Of a stretch of DNA of 64,000 nucleotides, positions 1 to 10,231 are shown piece after piece. Numbering within the stretch: the first letter of the stretch is position 1; each line of letters starts with the position of its first letter. The stretch is from positions 50,509,858-50,573,857 of the forward strand of contig NC_052508.1 of NCBI RefSeq assembly GCF_014356525.2. Reading direction: 5' to 3'. The notes below the pieces were generated by a model. The model ran no database searches and had not been told where the DNA came from. It was given only the letters and a program-made list of their open reading frames with translations. The stretch is from Nilaparvata lugens. Lineage: Eukaryota; Arthropoda; Insecta; Hemiptera; Delphacidae. The translations under genes and the position numbers were made by a program.

Positions 1-396
1 AAAAATAGAAAAAAATGAATTAACAGATAAATAATGGTTGTACATTTGGTTTATTGGAATAATATTAATGCAAATAACATGATAGTCAACAACATCCTTC
101 AACAACTATAAAATTTACTTCACGTTATCAGTACAATTCGTTTGTTCTGATACAAATTACATATTAAATAAATATAATTAAAGTTCAGTTGAAGCTTAGA
201 GTTTAATCTCATAAATTGTCCTCATCGAATTATTAATGGGATTCAGTCTCAGCACACTAAATTCATTCACAATTATTGGTGAACTTCAAAGACATCACAC
301 AATATTCAAAACTGAAAATTTCATCAATCGAGAGATCTGCAAACTGTCTCATAATGTTCATCCATGAATGAGAGTCCTTAGTGTACTCAGTAATCA
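1..396. other. AT-rich non-coding stretch
   Basis: No gene is visible. This AT-rich stretch lies beyond the leftmost lola exon on the minus strand, so it may hold 3' UTR or simple intergenic DNA. No repeat family or RNA gene was recognised. Confidence 0.5.
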
Positions 397-905
397 ATCA
401 GAAGGAGGGGTGATAGGAGAAGGAGAAGTTTGAGAAGAAGAAACGGGAAAAGAAGGAGCGGAAGGATGAGGAAGACGTCGACGAGAATGTGGAGGAGGTG
501 TAAGATGAGGAGGAATAAAATGAGGAAGAGAGTTAGAGGAGGTGAATGAGGAGAAGGAGTGAGAGGAGAAAAAAGTGGATGTAGGAGGACAAAAAGGCAT
601 AGGACGATGGAGGTGAAGAATAGGAGAAGGAGGAGTAGGGTGATGAAGAGGAGGATAAGGGGGAGGAGGAAGATGAGGAGGATGATAATCAAGAGAATGA
701 TAAGGAGGAGAAAGAGGAGGTAAAGGAGGAGGACGGAAGGGAGGAGGAAATAGAAGAAGAACGAAAATTTGGAGGTGTAAGAGGAAGTTTAATGAAGAAG
801 ATGAAGAGGATGAGAGGAATATGAGAAGGATGAAAGAGAAGAGAATGTAAATGAGTAACAGGATAAGTAAAGGGAGTATCTGGTGGAGAAGAAGATGAAA
901 ACATC
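397..905. repeat. Homopurine/homopyrimidine tract, distal block
   Basis: The plus strand is almost entirely A and G (degenerate GGA/GAA/GATGAG runs); the minus strand, which is the lola sense strand, is therefore polypyrimidine. It begins directly after the stop codon of L1 and would be its 3' UTR if L1 transcripts extend this far. The long open frames here (for example 387-692 minus) are low-complexity translations rich in Leu, Ser, Pro and Phe and are not genes. Confidence 0.85.
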
Positions 906-925
906 AAATTCAAAATGCTTGGAAT

Positions 926-1200
926 TCATATGAATGAATTGTTTTTGGTGAAGATGAACTGATCGGCATGTCTTTGAGCCATATGTTGTATGAGATTGGA
1001 CTTCTGCTTGCACTTGTGGTCGCAGTAGAGACAGGAGAAGGAGGGATCCTTGCCACACTCGTACATCTGGTGCCTCTTGAGTGTGCCCTTGTGCAGGTAT
1101 TGTCGCTGACACTTGACACATGTGTACATCGACTCATTCTGATTTGCCACACCACTGGTGGCATGCGGCGTCAATGGACGCGATTCGGCCATCACAGCAC
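926..1200 (-). CDS. lola: lola alternative 3' exon L1, two zinc fingers
   Basis: DNA-binding C-terminal exon of a BTB/zinc-finger nuclear transcription factor. The acceptor AG is at 1201-1202; two bases complete a split codon and 90 residues follow. A 24-residue linker precedes finger 1 (C27, C30, H43, C48; C2HC, ending MYEC) and finger 2 (C56, C59, H72, H77; C2H2). An upstream in-frame Met exists, but the splice phase shared with the other exons makes a spliced start much more likely. A hydrophobic tail ends in NSFI. It is the most distal exon seen, and it sits between two blocks of polypurine DNA, so the sense-strand intron before it is a very long pyrimidine-rich region. Confidence 0.88.
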
Positions 1201-1261
1201 CTGTGAAGTGAGACATTCTCTATTAGTTTATAATTATTCATCAATTACAAAGAGATGAGAG

Positions 1262-2045
1262 AGGATTCAAAGTATTAGGAGGATGGAGTAGTGATGGTGG
1301 ACGTGATGTTGGAGGAAGAGGAGGAGGTAGAGGGGGGGGGTGAAGGAAGGAGGAGGAGGATGAAGAAGAGGATGACGGGGAGAAAGACGAGAAGTAGAAG
1401 GAGAAGGAGGAATAGGAGGGAGAGGAAGAAACGAGTAGTATGAGAATGATCAGGGGGGGAGTGTGATTGGGAGGGAGGGAGGTAGTAAGAGAAGGAGGAG
1501 GGGGAGGAGGGGAGTGGGAGGAGGAGGAAGAGGAGGAGGAGGAGGAGGAGGATAAGGAGAAGGAGGAGGAGGAGGAGATGGAGAAGGAAAGGAATGATTG
1601 AAAGCGTTGGAAAAGGATGCTAAGATAAAGAGGAAGAGGATGTAAGAAGAGGAAGAGGAATAGTGGTGAAGGACGAGGAAGAGGGGATGATGGAAAAGGG
1701 ATGAAAAGGGAAGGAGTGGTAAAGAAGTTGGGAAATGTATAATAGAAAAGAGATGAATCACGAAGGGGAGAGCAGGGTAATTAGAATAAGGAGGATAACA
1801 ATATATAAGAGAAAAAGGAGTATGCTAAGTAGAAGGAGGATGAATTGAGGAGAAGGAGAGAGAGGAGCAGGAGTTTTGACTCAATGAGTGAGAAAGATCA
1901 GAGCGAGGAGGTTGAAGAGGAAAAAATAAGGATGAATTAGAAGAGAAAGATGGATATTAGGAGGGAGATAACGAGGTGGAAGGGTAAGGAGTGAGAGAGG
2001 AGGAAGAATGAGGTGGAGAGGAGGACAAAGAAGAAAAGGAAGCAA
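1262..2045. repeat. Homopurine/homopyrimidine tract, proximal block
   Basis: About 0.8 kb in which the plus strand is very largely A/G, including runs of GGAGGA repeats near 1500-1570 and G runs at 1333-1341 and 1452-1458. On the minus (sense) strand it lies immediately upstream of the L1 acceptor. Together with the block at 397-905 it brackets L1. Open frames within it are low-complexity artefacts. Confidence 0.85.
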
Positions 2046-4264
2046 CTAAAATCCAACAAGGAGGAGAAGCAGCAACAGAAAAATAACTATTGAGAGCAGG
2101 GGTTTTCACTGAAAATGTAACATAATATTCTTGATAGGTTTCAACTCATCGTTTGAACTGATAAGAACAATAAATGGCCTTTGGATCCGCCTCTGCAATG
2201 ATCAAGAGTTTCTGTTTTTATAATAATTCGCTATTGAGAATAATAAGATTACTATTATTTGAGAATAATAATTTTTTAGTTTGATGGATTTCTAGGGAAC
2301 TGACCGACACGACCGTATTTTCAGGATATAGTGCCGTACATGACATGAATCATGTTGTGATTTTTCTTGAATTTAATTTTTGAATATTATATTGAGAGTT
2401 GGAAATTATAGTCGTGGAATTAATTATTGGCATAATAGGAAAGCGATGTAGTTTCCAACGCGTGAGATCAAACGTGTCTTTCATCACGTCTGATAAAGGC
2501 TGTATTATGATTCAACTCCATGCATCATACAAACTAGAGTGAGTTGGCTTATGGTCTGCAAATCAAAATCCTGGTGTGAGTCACATTTATATAGTTTTTG
2601 AGTTTTCTATTCGAGGTCCATTATCCGTCAAACAGGTGATTGATTGATTGTTCGAGGCATACCTGAAATTACCTTTATCTTGCATACAAGATAAAGAATC
2701 TTGCATACAAGATTTCTTACCTTTATCTTGCAATTACATTGCATTTTTCGGGATTAAGGATTTTGTATAGAGAGGTGGAGTTTTTAACATTCATTTGAGA
2801 AAGTTATAATTGATTGTTTTCTAACGTCGCAGGTGACCAATTCCAAAATCTGGACTGCAGACCAAAGGACCCGAGATCTAATGTAAGGTGAAAAATAATA
2901 GATAATAGTTAAATAATGGATAATGGAAATTGTTTCAGTTAAGCCCACCCCCAAAAAAACATTTATTACAGTTTTATTTTTGAGCGACCATAGACAGCAA
3001 GCGAGTTGTCCTATCTATTAGTTTGTAAATTTGTCGTATATTGTAAATGATAAATCAAAAGCTAGTAATCTTGTTTGATTGTGAATATATTCAATTTATT
3101 GTTTAATAATTAATAAATTATTTCTTATTCCTTTTGTTAACGTTGTCTCAATAACATTCACTATTATCATATAAGTGTTATTTCCCTACATTACAAAAAA
3201 AAGACTGAGACGAATAATGTAGCCTAAGTATCAACGGGGTATAGTTCTGTCTCATATTCTCAAGTACTGCACCTATATTGACTTTTTTCAGATCTTGTTA
3301 TTTGAAAAAAGTAATTATATGCGAAGGGGTTTCAATGATTGGGTCCTCTGAACACAATTATTATAATTATTGGTATATTAATATTGCAATTCAAAAACCT
3401 GACCAAAGTAAAGAGCTCTTTGTGAAACAGTTTTGTGTTGAAATGTCATTGGAATTCAAGAGCATAACAAAAAAAATTGAAAAATTATAATGGATCTTTT
3501 TGAACGTACTGTATTCTAATTTATGAGGACACAAAGTTTTTTGAGTATTGGAAAAAGCATCAGATGAGATGAATATTTGTGCACAGTGGACGACACCACT
3601 GCGATTCGCATGACGGCGACTGCTACGGTTCAAACATTTAACAACGGCTTAAAAATTCTCTCTATTCCGTCGTCGTAATCTGAATCGACGTGGCGTACAC
3701 AGGACTTATGTCAGAGTTGGATTTGAGAATAACATATTATACAATTTGATTCCATGGATGAACATACATATATTTCATCTTCACTAGTTATTATTTGACT
3801 TGAGATGCACTGTATTGAGAAATCGCCAACCATTCATAGCAGATGATATAGAGTGCTAGTTAACATCAAGGAAAAAACTGGGTAATAGAATGAATAGCAC
3901 ACAACAGCTCAACTTTGCCGAAAACCTTTTATATACTAACAATTAGTTTCAAAATTGATACATTTAAAAACACATAAAATAATTCAGAATTTATACACAG
4001 TATAGTCCTAAATCACTAAATTAAATCAAATCAAATAAAACAACCAAAAAACAAAGCATTAAAAACAGCTTACAATATCCATCCAAAAATTTCAGATAAT
4101 AATACATTCAGTAATCTTTCAAATATTCGAGAATAAAATTCAATACAATAATAACGTTGAGTATAATCGTATAATAATAGCGTTGAAAATTGAAATCAAC
4201 AAAAAAAGTGCTGAGAGAAATTATAAACATATAACCAAATAAACATAAACATATTGGCGTTTAC

Positions 4265-4427
4265 ACCAAAGTTATTAACAAAATGGTTATAACTTAATCC
4301 TTATAGATTCTATTAGATTGAACGGAAGTTGATAAACACATATGTTCATCATGTGTATGATAAGTTATGTTCAATCTAATATAATCTAAAAGGATTGAGT
4401 TATTAACATTTTTTTAATAAATTTGGT
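4265..4427. repeat. Inverted-repeat (MITE-like) element
   Basis: Arms of about 59 bp (4265-4323 and 4369-4427) pair with a handful of mismatches around a 45-bp loop. The inner arm sequence TATTAGATTGAAC is shared with the MITEs at 21118-21283 and 40950-41125, suggesting a related or shuffled family. Confidence 0.7.
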
Positions 4428-4769
4428 CTAATCGCAGCTTCAAGGTCTTTGGTTTCAATATTTTGTTTTGCAGTCATGGTATTATTATGCGTGCCCATCA
4501 ATATCAATATTCTCACATTCGAAAAAACTAATTTAATAGGTGAATAAAAATAAAAAAATAATGAACTAAATAATGCTGGAGAAATTATAATATTTTTGAT
4601 TCTAAAAAATTAATTTTCATCAGATAGAAAGATCATCACGGAATTGGATGAATTATATCATATGGAATACAAATTCAAACGTGAACTGAGTTTGTTAACA
4701 TTTAAAACTGTTGACATCTGGTACTGGTGGATGAGAATACTGCGTGAGGTTTACTGTTCACAGAACTAC

Positions 4770-5310
4770 TAATAAATATATAGAAGTGATAAACAAACAA
4801 TATAAGTTAGCAGCAGAAATTCAACAATTAAAAGCAATAACAAACCGATAGTGAGATAATAGAAAGACTGTAATTCAACAGCAAGAAGCGCAACAATATA
4901 AGTACAATAAAACAGAATAAAATAATATGTATGAGAAATAGTTAAATTTCAAATAAAAAAAGTGAAACTGAAAAAAAAATAAAGCAGCAAGTAACAAGAC
5001 ATGAACGCAGAACAAAGTGATATTGTACAGCTACAAATGAATAGGGATCAAATAAGAAATATGTAATAAGTAGAACAATAATATGGAGAGAGAAAAAAGC
5101 TTGAAGTACACATCAGAACATACAAAGCAAATCGACCAGCCAAGCAAAAAACATGCAGAAGCATGATGCAAGAGAACAACGGTATGTCAATGCACTAAGG
5201 ATACCACAAAAAAGGGCATGCCACCCAGCTACATGACGGCACTCTTAAAAGCAATAGCAGACACACCAAAGAAATCTATTCCAGCTGAAGCAGGCTCACA
5301 GTACCCTAGA
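4770..5310. repeat. Decayed dispersed repeat, copy 1
   Basis: Similar in order to 8215-8440 plus 9300-9430 (shared phrases such as CAACAGCAAGAAGCGCAACA versus CAATAGCAGCAAGCGCAACA and an ACACACCAAAGAA block). The plus strand reads in pieces like a Gln/Lys-rich coiled-coil sequence, but stops interrupt every frame. It may be a degraded coding segment or an old transposon. Confidence 0.5.
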
Positions 5311-5404
5311 TAGTCCACTATTAAAGGCATCAACAGTATGAAGAAAATAATAGGCATATTGAGAAAGTAATATTTGATAGTCACTTATTAAAAAAGTAAA
5401 TTCG

Positions 5405-5550
5405 TATGGCTTTTGTTGGTGGGGAGTCCCTTGCGGGAAGGTCCCACCGCCTGAATATATAATTTAAGCCGTCAATGGGCCTTACGACTGTCATACTTCA
5501 GCCGGGACCGACAGTTTAACGTGCCCATCCGATAACACGGGAGTGATCTG
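5405..5550. other. GC-rich block of unknown origin
   Basis: About 145 bp much richer in G+C than its surroundings, with a self-complementary start (GTGGGGAGTCCC and GGGAAGGTCCCAC). No open frame and no tRNA-like fold was recognised. It looks like a fragment of a dispersed element, but I cannot assign a family. Confidence 0.4.
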
Positions 5551-5670
5551 GTTAAAAAACTTTATATATCACTTATTATATCAGCTTCAAACTTGAAGTT
5601 AGTTCTCAATAAAGCAGATTTAGAATAGTAATAGTATACTCGTTAATAGTAGTATTAATAATACTACTAT

Positions 5671-6181
5671 TTTTTCTATTTAATCATTTGAACTTGAAAA
5701 TGGCCTAATGCCGAAACTTTTTGTTTGAAATGTTTTAAATAGAAGGGTACTTTATGTTTTTAATGATTATTTGAAGATAATGATTATTTGAATATATCAT
5801 TAATGGGTGATGAAATTTTGAAAAATGGAGATGACTTTTAGATGATAAGTGTATCTGTAGAATAATTAGTAAAAGTATTACCTGAGTCACCTCACACAGG
5901 TCACTCAGATGTCTCAACAAAGCCTAGCTTAAAATTAACAGCAACACATTACATTCTACTGTAGAAGTCAATTTTATATGTACAATACATTCTATAATTC
6001 AAACCTATTTGGAATAATGAATTGTATTAGGCTTAATATGAATGAATAATAATCTGTGTCCAATCTACAACCCCTCTGCAATCAATATATTCAAATAATC
6101 ATTAAAAACATAAAGTACCCTTCTATTTAAAACATTTCGGCATTTGGCCATTTTCAAGTTCAAATGATTAAATAGAAAAAA
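5671..6181. mobile_element. Foldback element with about 100-bp inverted ends
   Basis: The first 115 bp (from TTTTTTCTATTTAATCATTT) reappear reverse-complemented at 6085-6181, with one 13-bp indel. No transposase reading frame lies between the arms, so it is a non-autonomous element. Confidence 0.75.
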
Positions 6182-6483
6182 ATAAATATATATTAATAGT
6201 ATATACAAATCTCTCAAAATAAACTAATCTGCCCCCGATCTACAACGAATTATTCAAGATTTCCAACCCGTTTGCAGTAAGTGTCAACATAGTGCATATC
6301 AAATGAAGTGCTTGTGTAGATGTCAAGCACTACATAAAGACAAGGACATTAGTAGCATGCCCTGAAGTTATTGTTATGAATATTCAGGGCATTCAACCCC
6401 TCTGTACTGTGTAGAAACTAGGAAATAAATGAATTATTACATTTTTCGAAAAACTTAATTTCTTCAGGGCCACTTAATTTGTT

Positions 6484-6780
6484 TGTTGGAAAATAATCCA
6501 AAGAACCGTTTTAAAAACGTTTTAATATATAATAATAATATAAAAAATAAATAAAAAACAAAACCACCAGTTTTGGACGTTTACTTTATTTTCAAGTTTT
6601 TTGAATAAACTGAAATGAAATTGAATAAAATAAAACTAAATTGGATGAAAAATTAATTGAATTTGAATAAAGTTTATTTTAAAATCTTGAAAATAAAGTA
6701 AGCTTTCGAAACTGTTTTCTATTTTGTTATTTTATATTGAAAAGTTTTTAAAAGGGTACTATGGTATTATTTTCCAACAA
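6484..6780. repeat. Imperfect inverted repeat
   Basis: The ends TGTTGGAAAATAAT (left) and ATTATTTTCCAACA (right) are reverse complements, and similarity continues for about 110 bp inward, including ACTTTATTTTCAAG on one arm and CTTGAAAATAAAGT on the other. Likely an old MITE; no coding capacity. Confidence 0.6.
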
Positions 6781-6931
6781 TCATTAAATAGTTGAATAAA
6801 TCAGCACCTGATATACAAGATATTATTCAAGACATCAAACCTTCCTGCACAGAAAGCCAATACATCGAATGAATAGAATAAGACTTCTCAAACCCTACAA
6901 GAGGGTTTCAAGCGAAAATAGATGTAACATT

Positions 6932-7245
6932 TTAAATAGGTTGTTTGTTTAAAAAACTATTGACCAAGACTTGGTCGCTGCCAACTGCATTGTGCGTGGC
7001 GATATGCTGCCTGAGGTTGGACATCTGCTTCATGCGTTTCGGACACAAAGGACACTGGAACTGGGCATCCTTATCGCCGCATTCGTACTTCTTGTGCCGC
7101 TTCAGATGCGAGTTGCGTAAGTAACTCTTGGGGCACTGGTCACAGCGGAAGGGACGCTCCTCCTGACTCTTATCCTGGGGCACCCACACTGTGTCGGAGC
7201 CCCTTCTTGTCCCCGGCTCACTCAACAAATTATCCAAAACTTGCA
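6932..7245 (-). CDS. lola: lola alternative 3' exon L2, two zinc fingers
   Basis: The acceptor (TTTTCCAG, at 7246-7249) is followed by the split codon and 103 residues. A 33-residue polar linker (with RRGSDTVW) leads to finger 1 (C34, C37, H50, C55; C2HC) and finger 2 (C64, C67, H80, H84; C2H2). Finger 2 has an unusually short H-x3-H end (IAT between the histidines) compared with H-x4-H in most sister exons. An 18-residue tail follows. A start at the upstream in-frame Met would lie in intron sequence and is rejected. Confidence 0.88.
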
Positions 7246-7914
7246 CTGGAAAACACAAAAATAATTTCTGTACATGTATTCCATGGTAAGAATAATTAGT
7301 AAAGACATTATTAGCATCTACTAGCTGCTGTAGCATCTACTGCTGAACGCGGAATTGGAAATGTTCGAAACTCAAATGAACATGACATCTCCACTTACAT
7401 AACAATTGTCATGACCGCATACATGGCAATTCCGCTTTCTCTTAGCAGCTAGTACACCAGTGTGTCATCTTACCTTTCAACAACATCTTATCTATTTTCT
7501 AAGTTACTCATCCATCGGATCTAATCAACATATAACATCTGACGGTAAAGTGGAGAGTAATTCTTCCTGATTTTTATAGAAAGACCAATAACGAAATGAA
7601 AATGCATAAATAGTATTTGAGAACATTCACATAAGATCATATGAAATAGCCTGTTCCAAATAATACCATTCACTCTAATGATAATCATCATTATAGGCCC
7701 TAGAGGATTTATTTATTACATTTCCAACGGTATACATCAATTTCAAAAGAATACAATAGTAACAAGATAAACAAAAATAACAAGACAAATATAAATATAA
7801 ATATGAGATACATAACATGAAGTCAAATCATTCATTTTTTGAATAGTGTTTACAAGTTTGTGTTTCTTCAATGGTTCCAAATTTTCTTAAATAACTCAAT
7901 ATTATTTGTTACAA

Positions 7915-8182
7915 GTGGTAATTGAGTGTAATATTTCCAATCAATTTATTAATTCAAGCCTTCTAAATTCAAAATTTATAGTTTTCATGTTTATTTTGGA
8001 CTAGAATTTTGTGAAAATTGTACACGTGAAATATTCTAACCTCATCTTGGACTGTGTCACCTACAAATTTGGAAGAAAAATAGCACAAGGACTACCTTAT
8101 TATTTTATCTACCAATGTTATTACATTAGTCTCATTTGTATAAATGAAATAAAAAAAAAAAAAAAAATAAAAATAAGTAACT
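7915..8182 (+). mobile_element. Dispersed repeat with A-rich end, copy 1
   Basis: Homologous to the opposite strand of 22195-22450: both share AATCAATTTATTAATTCAAG and TGTGTCACCTACAAATTTGG. The plus strand ends in a long A run (8149-8167), which fits the 3' end of a non-LTR retrotransposon or SINE. The 66-residue open frame at 8011-8211 is a by-product. Confidence 0.65.
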
Positions 8183-8214
8183 TAGCAATCATTCAGAAGT
8201 ATAACAACTAATAA

Positions 8215-8440
8215 CAGTAATATGAATAAAATATACAAATATGCATTAGAAACTATCAGCGCAAATTCAACAACTTGAAGCAATTGCAAACAAAATATTT
8301 TTAGCAATAGCAAAGGAAACACAGTAATTCAATAGCAGCAAGCGCAACAATAGAATAATAACTATAACAATAAGACAATAACACTAACAATATAACCAAA
8401 CACAGCCAACTAATACAAATGATAACAAAATAAGAAAAAA
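8215..8440. repeat. Decayed dispersed repeat, copy 2
   Basis: Corresponds to the first half of the repeat at 4770-5310; the second half resumes at about 9300-9430 after the element at 8447-9295. All reading frames are interrupted. Confidence 0.45.
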
Positions 8441-8446
8441 AAATCT

Positions 8447-9115
8447 GGTGTGATGCACTCACACAACTTTCCTTGCCGTTATGAAAATTAATCAACAGAC
8501 GCTAGTGTTCCCGCGCATCTCAAGTCCACTTTTCTAAGATCTGAACCAGCTGGTGACAGGACAATAACGCTGGAGACACACGAAGTCTGGTATCTCTTCA
8601 TAGTGAATGATTTAATAGAATCAACAGTTGCCAACAGTTTGCAATTGGATAATCTTATTTTCTCTAATTTCGAGCTTATTTTCAATTTTAGGTAAAAATG
8701 TTACTGAACATTAATTGAAGAGATTTTCATGCTCAATCTTTTCCAATTGAATTTTTTTGTTAAAATTGTATGTGAAACCTGATAATTGAAAATCTAAAAT
8801 CAAACTTTGCATAGATGTTGCAGTGCTCCTGAAATTTTTACAGATATGGGACTTGTAGCAGTTGATGGAGCTTATCAATGACTTTTCTAGGTATGAATTT
8901 GATCAAAATCGTTGGAGCCGTTTTCGAGAAAACCGCGAAAAACCCTGTTTTTGACAACATTTTCGCCATTTTAGCCGCCATCTTGAATTGCATTTGATCG
9001 AAATTGTTCGTGTCGGATCCTTATAGTGTAAGGACCTTAAGTTCCAAATTTCAAGTCATTCCGTTAATTGGGAGATGAGATATCGTGTACACAGACACAC
9101 ATACACTCATACACA

Positions 9116-9164
<49 letters not shown>

Positions 9165-9295
9165 AGACCAATATCTAAAAACCAATTTTTTGGACTCAGG
9201 GGACCTTGAAACGTATAGAAATAATGAAAAATTGGGGTACCTTAATTTTTTCGGAAAGCAATACTTTCCTTACCTATGGTAATAGGGCAAGGTAA
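8447..9295. mobile_element. Interspersed non-coding element
   Basis: Splits the decayed repeat, so it is a later insertion. The left end contains ACTTTCCTTGCC, and the right end contains the near-matching reverse complement of ACTTTCCTTACC near 9262-9290, hinting at short inverted ends. It includes the CA microsatellite. No protein-coding frame was found. Confidence 0.55.
9091..9166. repeat. (AC)n microsatellite
   Basis: A mostly perfect AC dinucleotide run (core about 9115-9156) with imperfect flanks. The open frame of Thr-His repeats over it is an artefact. Confidence 0.95.
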
Positions 9296-9977
9296 ATAAA
9301 AAGCAATGAAACAAGCAAATGAAATGAAATGCAATGAAAGCAGCCAGATAAAAAGCTTCAATACATTTGAGCTCTGCAAAATAGAAAAGCTACACACCAA
9401 AGAATTCTATCCCAGCTGCAGCAGCCTCCCAGGCCGATCGCAATATCTGGTTTGATTGTTATTGTATATTGGGTCGATAGGATTAGAATAGGATAAGATT
9501 GATTGTATATTGGGTAAATACAGTAGTGAAAATAGATATAGTAAGATGGGTTGTATCTGCGATTTAAATTCACCAGAAAAGCTTGTTAACTGATATAGTA
9601 AAGCTTACTAATTATAATGACAGTTACATGTTAACTGTTAATAGTCAGCTAAGGTGGCCCTAATAAGTGCAAATACCAAAAGTTTAGAAAGACCTGAACG
9701 ATTGGATACGGTGAGACAAGAGTGGTGCCTTACCATTATGCCTGAGGTTGAACTAATAAAGAGACAGTTGAGAAGAAGTATTGTGCTTCGTCCATTATCA
9801 GTGTCAACAAAAGCTTATGAGTGATAGCTTCAAGTCTTTTTGTAGGATGTGTGATAGAATAGCGTGCTATTTTATAATGAGCTTCAAAACTCACTTTGAA
9901 TCTTGCATTCACCTGTACATCTAGACTGTACAATTGCGGTACTTAGCATTCAGCACGGTAAGTACATCAGAACTTAT

Positions 9978-10231
9978 TTACTTACCTTCCTGCATTTTGT
10001 GTACAAAAATGATATGCTGTTTGAGGTTCCACTTGTTATGAGACCGTTTCGGACAGACGGGGCACTTGAACATCATCCCAGCTTCTTCGCTACTATAATG
10101 CAACATATCCCTGTTCTCTCTATCAGAAGCTGTTGTAGTACAGGTTTCACTATCAAAAGCTGCTACAGTAAAATTGGGTTTACTCTCTATCTCGTAGAGT
10201 TCATCCAGGGGTTCATCCTTTATCACGAAAC
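9978..10231 (-). CDS. lola: lola alternative exon L3, single finger, possible cassette
   Basis: The acceptor (TTTTTTTCAG) precedes 10231; 83 residues follow. The linker starts with IKDEPLDE, a match to the psi-K-x-E SUMO consensus. There is only one finger, of the second type: C56, C59, H72, H77 (C2H2). No first finger is present; the preceding residues are Asp/Glu/Ser-rich. The last codons contain GGAAG followed by GTAAGT (9985-9980), a consensus splice donor in phase 1, with the stop codon TAA only two codons further on. So the exon may end at 9986 as a symmetric internal exon, or read through to the stop. Confidence 0.8.
9980..9986 (-). promoter_or_regulatory. Candidate 5' splice site in L3
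   Basis: On the minus strand G|GTAAGT matches the donor consensus at every intron position shown. The exon 9986-10231 would be 246 bp, phase 1 at both ends, so joining it to L1 or L2 keeps the frame. Whether it is used cannot be told from sequence alone. Confidence 0.55.

Larger units (their letters stand above)
2046..6931. other. Intronic stretch with repeats, no gene seen
   Basis: Nearly 4.9 kb between L1 and L2. It holds inverted-repeat elements at 4265-4427, 5671-6181 and 6484-6780, a decayed repeat at 4770-5310, and a GC-richer block at 5405-5550 (each listed separately). The remainder, including 2100-4260, is AT-rich and I see no zinc-finger exon, RNA gene or coding island in it. Short open frames at 3278-3490 and 5735-5920 have no coding character. 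Confidence 0.6.
7246..9977. other. Intronic stretch with repeats, no gene seen
   Basis: 2.7 kb between L2 and L3. It contains a retroelement tail-like repeat (7700-8180), the second decayed repeat copy (8215-8440 and 9300-9430), an inserted element (8447-9295) and a CA microsatellite. No coding exon is seen in 7250-7690 or 9440-9977. Confidence 0.6.

Noticed and set aside
387..1761. Several open frames of 60-100 residues on the minus strand
   Set aside because: They are translations of the polypyrimidine tract, made of Leu, Ser, Pro, Phe and Thr runs in more than one overlapping frame; only the finger frame 926-1200 is supported.
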